A DNA stretch of 64,000 nucleotides from Raphanus sativus (taxonomy: Eukaryota; Streptophyta; Magnoliopsida; Brassicales; Brassicaceae): contig NC_079514.1 in the NCBI RefSeq assembly GCF_000801105.2, forward strand, positions 22,174,293 through 22,238,292, read 5' to 3'. This document shows, piece after piece, positions 41,120-51,112 of this stretch. The first letter of the stretch is position 1; each line of letters starts with the position of its first letter. Position numbers and translations under genes: made by a program. The notes below the pieces were generated by a model. It saw only the letters and a program-made list of their open reading frames with translations, did not search any database and was not told where the DNA came from.

Positions 41120-42366
41120 TGTTGGGGTCAAAAACCGTCGTTACGAAGTTAGTATCGAAACATTTGATAAAATAAAATTTTATCTTATTTTTACGGAAGG
41201 AAATCGTAAAAATGAAATATCTTGCAAAAAGTTCCGCAAATTAAATAAAGTTCTCGTCAAAACACGATCATCGGAGATAACAAAGAATCGTTAAAACACG
41301 AGAATAGGGACTTGATAATCGCAGGATCATACGAAGCTCGGTCGTTATAACGACCGAGCTCATACGCAAGCTCGGTAGCTATAGCGACCGAGCTCGAGAA
41401 CAAGCTAGGTTGCTATAGCGACCGAGCTCGAGAACAAGCTCGGTCGCTATAGCGACCGAGCTCGGGAAAAAGCTCGGTCGCTATAGCGACCGAGCTGCGG
41501 ACAAAGTTCGGTCGCTATAGCGATCGAGCGTTCGTATATCAATCGTTCTCCGAAACGTCCAAAGTCTTCTGAAACGACGATACGACGTAAAACTATGCAT
41601 TCTCGACGATCCGTATAGCCGTTCTCCGCAACTCACGACTATCCGTTTCTTGATCTCTCGATCGAATGGAATCGTCCGTTTGGTTTACGATAAAAACCGC
41701 AGAAACTTAACCTTATCGGGAAAATCGTAAAAACGTTTCGAATCGAAAAGACATCCCAAAGGGTCCTAAAACTTGATTCGAGGCCCACTTACGATTTCTT
41801 AAAAACCCATAAACCTTATGACGGTTTATGCTTGGAGGATAAGCATCAGTTTCCGTGGAAAAAATGGAAACTTTCCGCAGATAATCATGAAGATCGGAAA
41901 AAATGGAATATTCCCATTTTTTCGACTATGACGGCTTAAGGGCAAAAGGGGGAAGCGTAAACCGACCTTGGAGGGAGCATATAAGGAGTTCAAGGCGAGA
42001 GGCATAGAGGCATCGCTTTTTTCCAGAGCAACTTAGCATTTAGAGCGTTTTAGGCAACTTTCCGTTTTTGTTTTCGAGCTGCGACTCAATTAGGTTTAGC
42101 CACCTTCAGGTATTAGAACTAGGGATCTCGCCGACAGCTCTCGTAGCCGAAGCACGTTACCTTGTTGTTGTTACGCTCATACGCAGATTCGGAATAAAAT
42201 CCCTCTTGCTCTCTTTTTACGATTTTTATTTTATTTTCTCATTATTGTCGTGTTCTGATTGCTTGACGTGTGGTTTCTCATAAATCCGGGACCTTCTGGG
42301 AAATTAGTGTTTCTCTAGTTTCCTTATTTATACGAAATATTGACGGTGCGAATTTCGGTTCCCACA
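41120..42366 (+). mobile_element. B2 3' LTR
   Basis: 1247 bp, TGTTGGGGTC to GGTTCCCACA, flank AGGAG. It keeps the segment deleted from the 5' LTR and has more dyads. Its TATA box is mutated to CATATAAGG. Confidence 0.93.
41335..41530. repeat. Tandem dyads in B2 3' LTR
   Basis: Six units, period about 32-36 bp, of the 26-bp palindrome with half-site AGCTCGGTCGCTA; the fourth and fifth are perfect. Spacers are short and varied (CATACGCA, CGAGAACA, CGGGAAAA). Confidence 0.92.
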
Positions 42367-42848
42367 AGGAGCTGCCTCAATAGGGAGACCGGGACCTTCT
42401 TTATTTAGAAGGTTCTTGGCTTTATCCGAGAGGAACTCCCGTAGGTAGCCTTTCTTGAGGAGCTTGGCGACTTCCATCTTCAGGGCTATGCAATCTTCCG
42501 TAGTATGACCATGGTCACTATGGAACTTGCACCATCGCTTGGGGTTTTGATTAGCCTCTGCGGCCTTCATCTTATGGGGCCACTTAACTTGAGGACCCAT
42601 TTGTCGTAAGACACCGATCAGTTCCGGTTTGGATATCGCAAGATGGGAGATTTCAGGCCAAGTAGATACCATCATCCCTTCGGGTCTAGGCAAAGGTTGA
42701 TGCTGATACCTGCCCCTGTTCGGGTTACTAGTCTCCCTAGCGGACTTAGAGTGAGAAGGTTTGTCACAGTCACTCCTTGTAGGCTTTGATGACTTCTGAT
42801 CATATTTTGGGCCGGCTTTGGCCTTACTAGCAACGTCTTCTTCCCATC
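42367..42848 (-). pseudogene. A2 gag C-terminal segment
   Basis: Gag end with a zinc-like motif CKFHSDHGHTTEDC, preceded by a basic Ser/Arg-rich stretch and EGMMVSTWPEISHLA, and followed by LLKKGYLREFLSDKAKNLLN. Lies between B2 and solo LTR F2. Open through its length. Confidence 0.82.
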
Positions 42849-44206
42849 TGATAGTGCTCAAATTACCCAGTAGAGCTTACTCTCTCAAATAAGAGGTACA
42901 GCTGTAGTACTTAGGGATCGAATCACGAGGAGCTAGGGAACCAATTAAATAAAATCTACTAATCAATCCTAGGCAAGGTTGGTTTATATGATGGAAATAA
43001 AAGTAACAATTCCTAAAATGAGCAAGGTAGTTGCTCTAACTAACAATATGATGGGTTGTTTAAATGTGATAAAGAGTGCTAGACATAGGGTTTCTATTCA
43101 GGAATGGAGATTACAATCTCTATAAATGCTTTTACAAGTTGCTTGCATGATACTATAGATCTCAGCCGCTTAACTCAAGTGAAGTATCACTGGTTAAATA
43201 ATCTAGATCTCTGGCCTCAACTGTCGTAATGTTGGCGCAGAAAAAGATTCGATCAATATCCTTTTGAGATATCGAGCGATACACCTTTCGCAGCGCCGAT
43301 AGATTCACCTGTCGGGATATCGATCGACGGCTTCTAGATCTGCCTAGGCGCGAGCCGAATATGAACACAAGGTCTCAAGGAGGAGCTGTCGCTCTTCTCA
43401 ACGGGAGACAAGCAAGTTCAAATGGATAATTCAAGATAATCAAAGATCCTAGTAATCTATGTTCTAGTTAGCTAATCTAAAACAAGCATAGGGTGCAATC
43501 CATTTGATGAGTATCACAACTTAGCAATTATAGTTTGGGGCTAATCCCACAAACCTATTTGAACCCTAGATCTAACAAGTAGACTACTAAGACATAGCTA
43601 AGCAATTCATAACAATAGATAGATGAAAGAATTGCATAGATAGAATAAAGTAGAAATACAAAAGGAGATGAGAAATCTCTCCAATCTCTCAAGACAAATA
43701 AAACTCTAGTCTCTCTCTCACACTCTCTGCTTTTCTCTTGAGGGTTGTCAAAAGCTTGCTTCTTTCGAAGGTTGCCGTCAAAAACACTTAGCAGGAATAT
43801 TTAAGCATTTCCATTAGGTTAAAAACTCGTCAGGGGCAATCTCGTAATTTGGTGATATCTTGGTGAAGTACTCGGCTAAACCATTTCGTCTTCGATATCG
43901 ATCGACAACACTGGAAGTGTATCGATCGATTATAATCTTCTAGTACGCGGATCTTCTCAGCTACATCGATCGACAACTCAGGATGAGTATCGATCGATTA
44001 TAATCGCAATGTTGACTTCCGACTTAGTCTTGAATGGTCAACTCGGGTGTATCATCTCTTGCACTCCAAAATGCTCCAAAAACATCACTTTCTCACAAAA
44101 TGCTCCTGAACCTGAAAACATACCTAACAGGCTAGAAAACAGATTAAATATATAATAAAATACTAGTATACCATGGTTTAAAACGGGTAAAATCCATGGT
44201 ATATCA
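42849..44206 (-). mobile_element. Solo LTR F2 (Athila-like F family)
   Basis: 1358 bp, complement of the F1 LTR, flanked by perfect CCATC at 42844-42848 and 44207-44211, within A2 gag. It keeps the TCGATCGA motifs near 43320, 43900, 43925, 43970 and 43993. Confidence 0.94.
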
Positions 44207-44821
44207 CCATCTTACTTGAGCCCAAGCACGAGACAGTACGTCTTCCATAATCCTGCACTTGTATTTGATCAGCTCCTTGTAAAGATCTCCCTCCGGAAGT
44301 AGACCCCTCTTAAAGGCTGAGATAGCCGTATCAGCGTTGCACTCAGGGATAGCCACCTTCGCTTGGTTGAAGCGAGCTATGTAAGAACGAAGGGGCTCAT
44401 TCCTATGCTGGAGGATCTCATAGAGATCATCTGAGTTCTTCTCTAGGTCACGCCTGCTAGCGAACTGCTCTACGAACTTATCGCTAAGAGCTGCAAAGGA
44501 TTTGATGGATTTGGTAGGCAGGTTGATATACCACTGGAGAGCAGGGCCGGTCAAGGTTGATCTGAATCCTTTGCACATGGTAGCTTCCCGTGCATCCCGA
44601 GGGATTACTACTGCTAGCATGCGTTGCTTGTACTGAGAAATATGATTGTCGGGATCCCTAGTACCTTCATACATCTTTATGCTCGGGAAAGAGAACTTAC
44701 GCGGCATTTCCACCGAAGCAATCTCTTCCACGAAAGGTGTATCGGAGTAGGACACCTGATTACTTCTTCGAATAGGAGGAGCTGCCCCTGGGAGCCTCTT
44801 TACCATAGATTGAAGGGTACC
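44207..44821 (-). pseudogene. A2 gag central segment
   Basis: Capsid core: FPSIKMYEGTRDPDNHISQY, ALQWYINLP, ALSDKFVEQFAS, LRSYIARFNQAKVAIPEC and AISAFKRGLLPEGDLYKELI. Open in this piece; bounded by F2 and C2. Same protein as A1 4484-5440, and here without its frameshifts. Confidence 0.88.
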
Positions 44822-45678
44822 TGATAGAACCAAAATCGAGCACCGTCCTTTTTGGTTCATGGACACAGTCCATGATGGTGATCATGTCGACCAACTTGAT
44901 CCAACCGAGATTTTTCCATCAGATCGTGACACTACTTTGGAGCTAGATGAGCTGAGTGAGATAATTGACACTATTATGGAGCTGGATGAGCTAAGTGACA
45001 CTAACTTGGAGCTGAATGAGCTAAGTGACACTGAAGAAGGAGCTGGTTTAGCTGCTGGGCGAAATGAGCCTTTTTCGGCCCACCGAAAAATTCATAACAA
45101 ATTAAATTTGGGTCCGTTTTACACCAAATTCGACCAGGCTTTTCCTGATGGTCTCCTGCCCATTTGCATCAAGAAATATCAAGAAAATGAGTTAAAGTCG
45201 TGGCCTGCATTGATTTCTTTAAAGACTAGTCAAAATTCAACTTCTCGGTTCTACAAAAGTCTTTAGTCTTAGTCTTTGTTTGTGTTTTCTATGCTTCTAG
45301 TTTTCCACAATTATTTATCTCTTTCTTTGACTCATTCTACTATAAATATGTAATTCATTTCATGAATAAAATCAGTTCAATTTGGTTGTTTATTTTTGTT
45401 CTTCTTCTCTGAGTGAGAGAGAGTTCTTTAGCTAGTTCATCAGTTTGAACCGGCTTGTTGATTTGGTGGTCAGCCAATCATCTTTGTGTGTTATTTGGTG
45501 GTTAGCCAACGCACTACATCCGTTCTTTGGTGGTTAGCCTTAGATCGTTGGTATATCAAGAGTCATTCCGCATCTCTTGACGATCCTATCAATCCATCCC
45601 AGTTCCAGAAGTTCCATTGCCTTCTCGGTTCATATCAAACACCGGCCAAAGCCATCCTTCCCGATTTTGGGTCTATCA
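44822..45678 (+). mobile_element. C2 5' LTR
   Basis: 857 bp. CTATAAATATG (about 45340) is a likely TATA box and AATAAAA (45365) a possible poly(A) signal. The first ~445 bases contain the acidic-repeat frame (44859-45266 here), not joined to pol on this side. Confidence 0.93.
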
Positions 45679-46116
45679 TTTGGTATCAGAGCCACTTTGG
45701 CTGGTTTGTTTTCTATCTTCTTTTCACCTTCTCATCTCTTCATCATTTCTTATTTCTTTTTTGGATCCGGGCTGTTCCTTTACTCCCTTGTGATCGCCAT
45801 TTAAAAAAAAAATCGATAAAAAAAAGAAAAAAAAAAGTAAAAGTTTTGGCTTGAATCACTTCTGAAGAGAAATCCAGGGGGAGTGGTGGAAGAGAAGCCT
45901 GCTGGCTGAGGAGAAATCCGGCCTTAGGACAGTTAAGGCGGATCCACGCAAAAAAAAATCTCTTCATCTTCATTTCTTTTCTTTTTCCACAAAGTTTGTT
46001 TTGGGTTTTTGATTACTGAATTTTGACTGTCTATCATCCTTTGAACCAGTAAAAGAACTCTGAGTGATCACCTAAAAATCGTGAGCTAAACACTTTGAGA
46101 GTGTGAGGATTTTTTT
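45679..46116 (+). other. C2 leader: initiator-Met primer site and A-tract
   Basis: TGGTATCAGAGCC (45681-45693) primes from initiator tRNA-Met. A-rich tracts at 45801-45838 and a GGTGGAAGAGAAGCCTGCTG block follow, matching the E1 leader in order and sequence. Confidence 0.85.
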
Positions 46117-46785
46117 GTGCTAACGTTTGTTAAGTGTTTCAGGATGTTTGGACTTCTCAAGAAATTAAAACCACTACAAGATGATATCTTCTTTCCTTTT
46201 AAAACTGTTTCGGAAAAAGAGCAATTAATTTTTAGAAATAAGAAACAGTTTGCTGCTAATAGGTTTGATTTTGTGCAGAAACAAAGGAAGAGACAAAACA
46301 GGTCCGATGATGAGAAGTGGGTCAGAAGTGGTGATCGTCCCTTCACCAAAACCAAGAGAAGCAGCTGTGATGTGTTTGATCAGAATGAGATTCAGACTTA
46401 TGCTAGCTTGGAGAAGATGTTGCATAAGGCAATTCATGCTATCCGACAACTCAAAAGGAAGGGAAACACCAACACTTCTTCAGCACCAAACCAACAATGT
46501 AAGTCTTCTTATCTTTCAAATTCTGATTTGAAAACTAATGAGATTTCTTCTGATAAAAGCAAAGCTGTGAAACCCACAAGCAAAGCTCATTCTACAAGGT
46601 GCTTCAAATGCCATAGAATTGGTCATTATGCTAACAAGTGTCAAAAGCAAAGACCGTTGGTGACTTTGGAGAATGAGAACATTGAAACCGAACCAGAAAA
46701 GGAAGATTCTTTGCCAGTTTTCGATGACTATGCACATGAACCGAAGGAAGGGTCAGATGGAGAGCAAAACCGTGGTCATCAATAA
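46117..46785 (+). pseudogene. C2 gag remnant with CCHC knuckle
   Basis: About 220 codons. The first part (MFGLLKKLKPLQDD) is novel. From YASLEKMLHKAIHAIRQLKRKG onward it aligns with E1 gag ([22 protein letters not shown]), then CFKCHRIGHYANKC, a complete CCHC knuckle, and the acidic tail ETEPEKEDSLPVFDD. It ends at a TAA. It could bind the element's own RNA and act as a packaging helper; that is inference. Confidence 0.75.
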
Positions 46786-46833
46786 GGATCTTCTTCCATT
46801 CACAAACCGGACCGAACTCAAGGTGAGCCACGT

Positions 46834-47361
46834 TTTGATTATGGTTCTTTTGCTTATAATCCTTTTCCTTTTAATGTTTCAGATTTGAGGACAAATCTTT
46901 TTGAAGAGGGAGAGTATGATAGAACCAAAATCGAGCACCGTCCTTTTTGGTTCATGGACACAGTCCATGATGGTGATCATGTCGACCAACTTGATCCAAC
47001 CGAGATTTTTCCATCAGATCGTGACACTACTTTGGAGCTAGATGAGCTGAGTGAGATAAGTGACACTACTATGGAGCTGGATGAGCTAAGTGACACTAAC
47101 TTGGAGCTGAATGAGCTAAGTGACACTGAAGAAGGAGCTGGTTTAGCTGCTGGGCGAAATGAGCCTTTTTCGGCCCACCGAAAAATTCATAACAAATTCA
47201 ATTTGGGTCCGTTTTACACCAAATTCGACCAGGCTTTTCCTGATGGTCTCCTGCCCATTTGCATCAAGAAATATCAAGAAAATGAGTCAAAGTCGTGGCC
47301 TGCATTGATTTCTTCAAAGACTAGTCAAAATTCAACTTCTCGGTTCTACAAAAGTCTTTAG
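46834..47361 (+). pseudogene. C2 integrase end and LTR-encoded acidic tail
   Basis: Starts with a few codons matching the E1 integrase end (FNVSDLRTNLFEEGE, against E1 FNVSDLSPF...[11 protein letters not shown]). It then crosses the LTR border at 46917 without a stop and runs about 147 codons into the 3' LTR: acidic repeats LELDELS and LELNELSDT, then a Lys/Tyr-rich end. There is no start codon at the head of the segment. The same overlap of pol with the LTR is seen in E1. Confidence 0.7.
46902..46916 (+). promoter_or_regulatory. C2 polypurine tract
   Basis: GAAGAGGGAGAG shortly before the 3' LTR start TGATAG, inside the FEEGE codons, as in E1. Confidence 0.8.
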
Positions 47362-47773
47362 TCTTAATCTTTGTTTGTGTTTTCTATGCTTCTAGTTTTC
47401 CAAAATTATTTATGTCTTTCTTTGACTCATTCTACTATAAATATGTAATTCATTTCATGAATAAAATCAGTTCAATTTGGTTGTTTATTTTTGTTCTTCT
47501 TCTCTGAGTGAGAGAGAGTTCTTTAGCTAGTTCATCGGTTTGAACCGGCTTGTTGATTTGGTGGTCAGCCAATCATCTTTGTGTGTTATTTGGTGGTTAG
47601 CCAACGCACTACATCAGTTCTTTGGTGGTTAGCCTTAGATCGTTGGTATATCAAGAGTCATTCCGCACCTCTTGACGATCCTATCAATCCATCCCAGTTC
47701 CAGAAGTGCCATTGCCTTCTCGGTTCATATCAAACACCGGCCAAAGCCATCCTTCCCGATTTTGGGTCTATCA
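46917..47773 (+). mobile_element. C2 3' LTR
   Basis: 857 bp, same length as the 5' LTR; ends TCTATCA before GTACC. Confidence 0.93.
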
Positions 47774-48306
47774 GTACCGAACCTTTCGGAAACCACTCTT
47801 TCTAAGTAGGCTGCTAGGTCCGGATCTGAGATCCCTAGATCATCGGGTGAATACTCTTCATCCTCCGTATCGGAATCGCTGTCTACTTGTACTCGGGTCC
47901 CATCGTTCGCGGCTTCTCGGCTTTCGGGTTCGTCTTTGGTTGAGGCGGGTCAACGAGGTACCTCTTCACTGTCACGCAGAGTGTAGAGTGAAGCCATGGG
48001 TCGTACCCTAGTCTGGAACCGCTTTCACTTGTTGCCAGCTTTCCCGAGGGTATGGTTCTCTTGTCGGAGGACAAGATTCTCCGCCTCTATGGCGTCTAGC
48101 TTCTCGGCGCTTTGCTGTAGTTGCTTCGAGTGCTCTCCAAGTTGGTCTTGCAGGGTTTAAACTTCGATGAGAAGTTCAGGACCTCCGGGTGTTGTCTCCC
48201 GAGCTTTATGAAGGTCGGTAACCTGACTCTGAAGAAACTCGAGCTTGTTGAGGAGCTCGATCTCTCTCGGAGTCATCTCCGTCTGGTTAGTATCGTCCTC
48301 TAATGT
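47774..48306 (-). pseudogene. A2 gag N-terminal segment
   Basis: Starts at the ATG near 48308, MTLEDDTNQTEM-type, shared with A1 after its own ATG. Leu/Gln-rich coiled coil (LEFLQSQVTDLHKARETTPG, KLDAIEAENLVLRQEN) then acidic DSDSDTEDEEYSPDD. At least two stops interrupt it (TAA within the region near 48160, and near 47950). C2 interrupts it at 47773. Confidence 0.75.
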
Positions 48307-48329
48307 CATCGTCACGTAGTTGGATCACT

Positions 48330-48347
48330 CCCCTCCCTCTAGCGCCA
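48330..48347 (-). promoter_or_regulatory. A2 primer-binding site
   Basis: Minus strand TGGCGCTAGAGGGAGGGG, one base different from A1 and B2, three bases inside the 5' LTR. Confidence 0.78.
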
Positions 48348-48350
48348 AAC

Positions 48351-48789
48351 TGTTAGGGTATTTTTGTGTAGGATCGTTTTAGTACTACGGAACACTAGAA
48401 AATTTGTAAGACAGAGTTGTAAATCGAGGGCAAAGGATGTTATTGAGTATAATGGTCGGGACTACAACGTATTGGTGTATAAACCCTAGTTCTAGTCGCC
48501 TAAACTCTAATCTCTAAGCCTCCGAAAGTCGATCGCTCATTCTAGGGTTTGGGGTCCCCTTTTATAGTTGTAGATGTCGGCTTCAAGTAATAGAACTCTT
48601 CCAGAATCGGAAAAATGGAAGTTTTCCCTTAGGTAGAAAACTTCTATTTTGCTCCAAAGGGTCGGCCCGATCTAGGGGTCGGACCCAAGGCAAGGGTTGA
48701 TCCCTGGTATCTTCTTGAGCAAGGGTCTGGAAGTCAAGGACCTATCTGGAAGCTGGAGAAAACTTATATCTGGATTTTTTTCCCCAACA
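48351..48789 (-). mobile_element. A2 5' LTR
   Basis: 439 bp, TGTTAGGGTA to CCCCAACA; TATA box TATAAAAG on the minus strand at about 48565-48558. Outer flank CGATT at 48790-48794. Confidence 0.92.
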
Positions 48790-48794
48790 CGATT

Positions 48795-49853
48795 GACGCT
48801 TTATACGATTGAAAGACAAGATGTACTCTTTGGTAACACACTTGGTCATTCCTACTATCCACTGTGCAATGACATGGATGCAATATCCAACAGGATGAAT
48901 GCTTTGCAACAGGAGATGGAGACAATCCAGAGGCAAATCGATTAACAGACGACACAACCACCTATCTACACTCCTACACCCGTATCAGTCGTCCACCCAC
49001 AAGACCCAGCCGCTGAGCATTCCGAATCGATAGACGCAAGAGAGGTCGCATCGATCGATTGCCACACCAACAATGATGGATAGAACTCGGAATTCCATTA
49101 CGAACCGAAGTATGGAGCAAGACACACGACACCCACATGGGACAGAAGAGAAGCTGGTCAGATACATTGGAAGATCCAGCCACTCAGAGAAGAAAAGCTA
49201 CATACACTCAAGAAGAAGTTGACATGATGATCTTTAAGTTGTATACAGCCTTGGAGGATGCAAAGGAAGAATACCACAGACAGTTGGATGCTGTCCATGA
49301 GTCATTCAATGAGAATTTCGACACTCTGTACCCACGTACAGAACGACTAGTTAAAGACATCACAGATATTCGGATACAACTTGCAACTCAACCTTCAACA
49401 TGGAAATCGACCGACGCAACACCTCATGTGTCGCTCAATACTGACCATCCGACACCGATCGATCACGTAACCTGTGCATCGATCGATACTGCCACACCAC
49501 CCGACCAACATCAACCTACTATGGCAGCGCTTCATTCAATGCAAACGGAATTAACAGAGATGTCAGGATACTTTTCATCCAAACTTGGAAATCACCACTT
49601 CCGCATTGAAAACTTTGAAAGGAGACTTCAACTGCTAACAGATGACTTAGCGGATATGCACCAGAGATGGATTAGATCAGATGATGCCACAAGAAGCCTC
49701 ACTGCTACTCAGTCCACAGATAAGGAGATATTTGCCAACAAGCAAACAACTGCTCCTACCACAACTAAGTCACTCACCTCCAAAGTCGAGTTAAATGACT
49801 ATAACAAAGTGATGACTGGGAGGCAACCCACTATTAGGTATTTTTATTATTAA
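48795..49853 (+). pseudogene. H1 second open region, C-terminal part
   Basis: Two segments: 48795-48945 (YPLCNDMDAISNRMNALQQE) and 49137-49853. The latter begins with a GTG or TTG-type codon and reads RSWSDTLEDP, YTQEEVDMMIFKLYTALED, SID/STDA units, coiled coil (IENFERRLQLLTDDLADMHQRW), and the conserved end LNDYNKVMTGRQPTIR. Homologous to the end of F1 30100-30360 and F3 57832-58100. Function unknown. Confidence 0.65.
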
Positions 49854-51112
49854 CTTTGATTTTTACAACTTATTTTCGTATTTATTTTATGCAGGTCTAT
49901 AAAAAAAACCCGAGTAGACGTTTACCTTCTCTATCGACCGACAAGACCAAGTCGACATCGATCGACATCACTAACTCCGCCACTATCGTCAATCTTTCGT
50001 CTACATCGATCGATATGGTATCAGTCAGATATAACGTTTTAACTTGTTAAATTCGTTAATTATGCTTATATAAACTCCTACTGTTTTACATTGGGGACAT
50101 TGTAATTTAAGTCTGGGGGATTACTAATGATTTTGTATTATTTTGAGCTTTTATTAAAAATGTTTTCAAAAAGTTTTTATTGAGTCAAGAAGGGGTCAAT
50201 GATCTTATTTATATTATTGATATCATTTTCTAAACCGATTTTAGATTTACTGATTACAGAAGTGCTAGAGATAATAAAGTGGATCAACTTGTCTACTATG
50301 TTTGCACTTACTGAGATTGTTTGAAGGAACCAAAGCTGAATTCCAACCTAATACTGACATCACTTGCTTGTCTTGGGGCTTGGTATACACAGGATTAGAA
50401 TCCTCTTACAAGTCTGGAAGGTAAAAAGTCTGTGTGTTTCTGGTTTCCTTCCTTTTCTCTCTCTTCGGCATCTCAGATCTAAAAAAAAAAGAAAGAAAAG
50501 AAAAGATTGACATGATTTCTTGAGAGGCAGAGGGATAGATAAATTACTTGCGACCTCATTATTCTAAATCTCAAGGATGATCACACATTGTGGAAATGAG
50601 GGATAGGTAAATTACCTGTGACCCCATTATTCTCTACACTTTGTCAAAATGTATGAGTTACAGATGTCAATGAGATGAACTAGATGGTCTGAATCAGCAT
50701 CGAAATTCATTGAAATTGAAACTAATAAGAGATTCAGAGAAGAGAGAAGAGGGGAGAAAGAAATCAGAGAAGACTGCATGTGTGTTCAGAAACTTGTTTG
50801 AGTTGAATTCATGTGTCCTGTGATCGATACTCCCTAGGTAAAGCTACACTTTTATTTTATGCAAGAAATGAGATTCAATAGAGGAACTTTTATACATGAT
50901 TGGTTAAGTTGCTGGCTAGGAGAATTTAGTTGGTAGACTAGGATATTGTATAATGCACTTTTGTGATTGGAATGTCTATTATTTGGATTGCACTACTAGA
51001 GAGAGATGATTTTGAATGATAGACATATTGAGTCCCTGCTGTTTTCAAACTTTTTCCAAGACTGCAAGTTGTTTGTGCTTGAGGACAAGCAAAAGGTTAA
51101 GTCTGGGGGAGT
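49854..51112 (+). other. H1 3' untranslated region with upstream purine tract
   Basis: No gene. The upstream tract is AAGTCTGGGGGATTAC at 50109-50124; the true tract AAGTCTGGGGGAGT ends at 51112. The two are about 990 bp apart. A/T-rich, with an AG-rich part near 50720-50780. Confidence 0.7.

Larger units (their letters stand above)
34161..42366 (+). mobile_element. Tat family B element B2, internally deleted
   Basis: 8206 bp, plus strand, LTRs 34161-35269 and 41120-42366, flank AGCAG / AGGAG (one mismatch). It keeps the primer site, protease, N-terminal reverse transcriptase, RNase H, integrase, an opposite-strand gene and 3' LTR. gag is missing (only 70 bases lie between the LTR and the protease frame), and the catalytic core of reverse transcriptase is missing (junction near 36430). 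Three stops remain in the residual pol frame. It could move only with proteins supplied by another element. Confidence 0.92.
44822..47773 (+). mobile_element. Small non-autonomous CRM-related element C2
   Basis: 2952 bp, two 857-bp LTRs (44822-45678, 46917-47773; about twelve differences by eye, roughly 1.4%), perfect flank GTACC. LTR ends form the inverted pair TGATAGA / TCTATCA. The internal region is only 1238 bp: initiator-Met primer site, A-rich leader, a gag remnant with zinc knuckle, then the end of the integrase frame running into the 3' LTR. Leader and purine tract match E1, so it probably used an E1-type polymerase. Confidence 0.94.
14512..48789 (-). mobile_element. Tat-lineage Ty3/gypsy element A2, complete ends, five insertions
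   Basis: Minus-strand element with LTRs 14512-14951 and 48351-48789, primer site, gag, protease, reverse transcriptase, RNase H, integrase and an opposite-strand gene before the 3' LTR. The flank is CGATT on both sides. Removing I1, F1, B2, F2 and C2 with their duplications leaves about 10.8 kb, a normal Tat size. All coding parts are broken: many frameshifts and stops, plus a Tyr-to-Asp change in the YxDD site. It is older than its five insertions and younger than H1. Confidence 0.92.

Noticed and set aside
34376..41530. Tandem dyads as a replication origin or bacterial operator
   Set aside because: Both arrays lie at the same place in two LTRs of one eukaryotic retrotransposon, upstream of a TATA box.
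45679..45695. A tRNA gene near the initiator-Met-like sequence
   Set aside because: Only 13 bases match the tRNA 3' end, placed next to an LTR; it is a primer-binding site.
46117..46785. C2 gag remnant as a host zinc-knuckle gene
   Set aside because: Aligns with E1 gag on both sides of the knuckle and lies between two LTRs with matching flanks.
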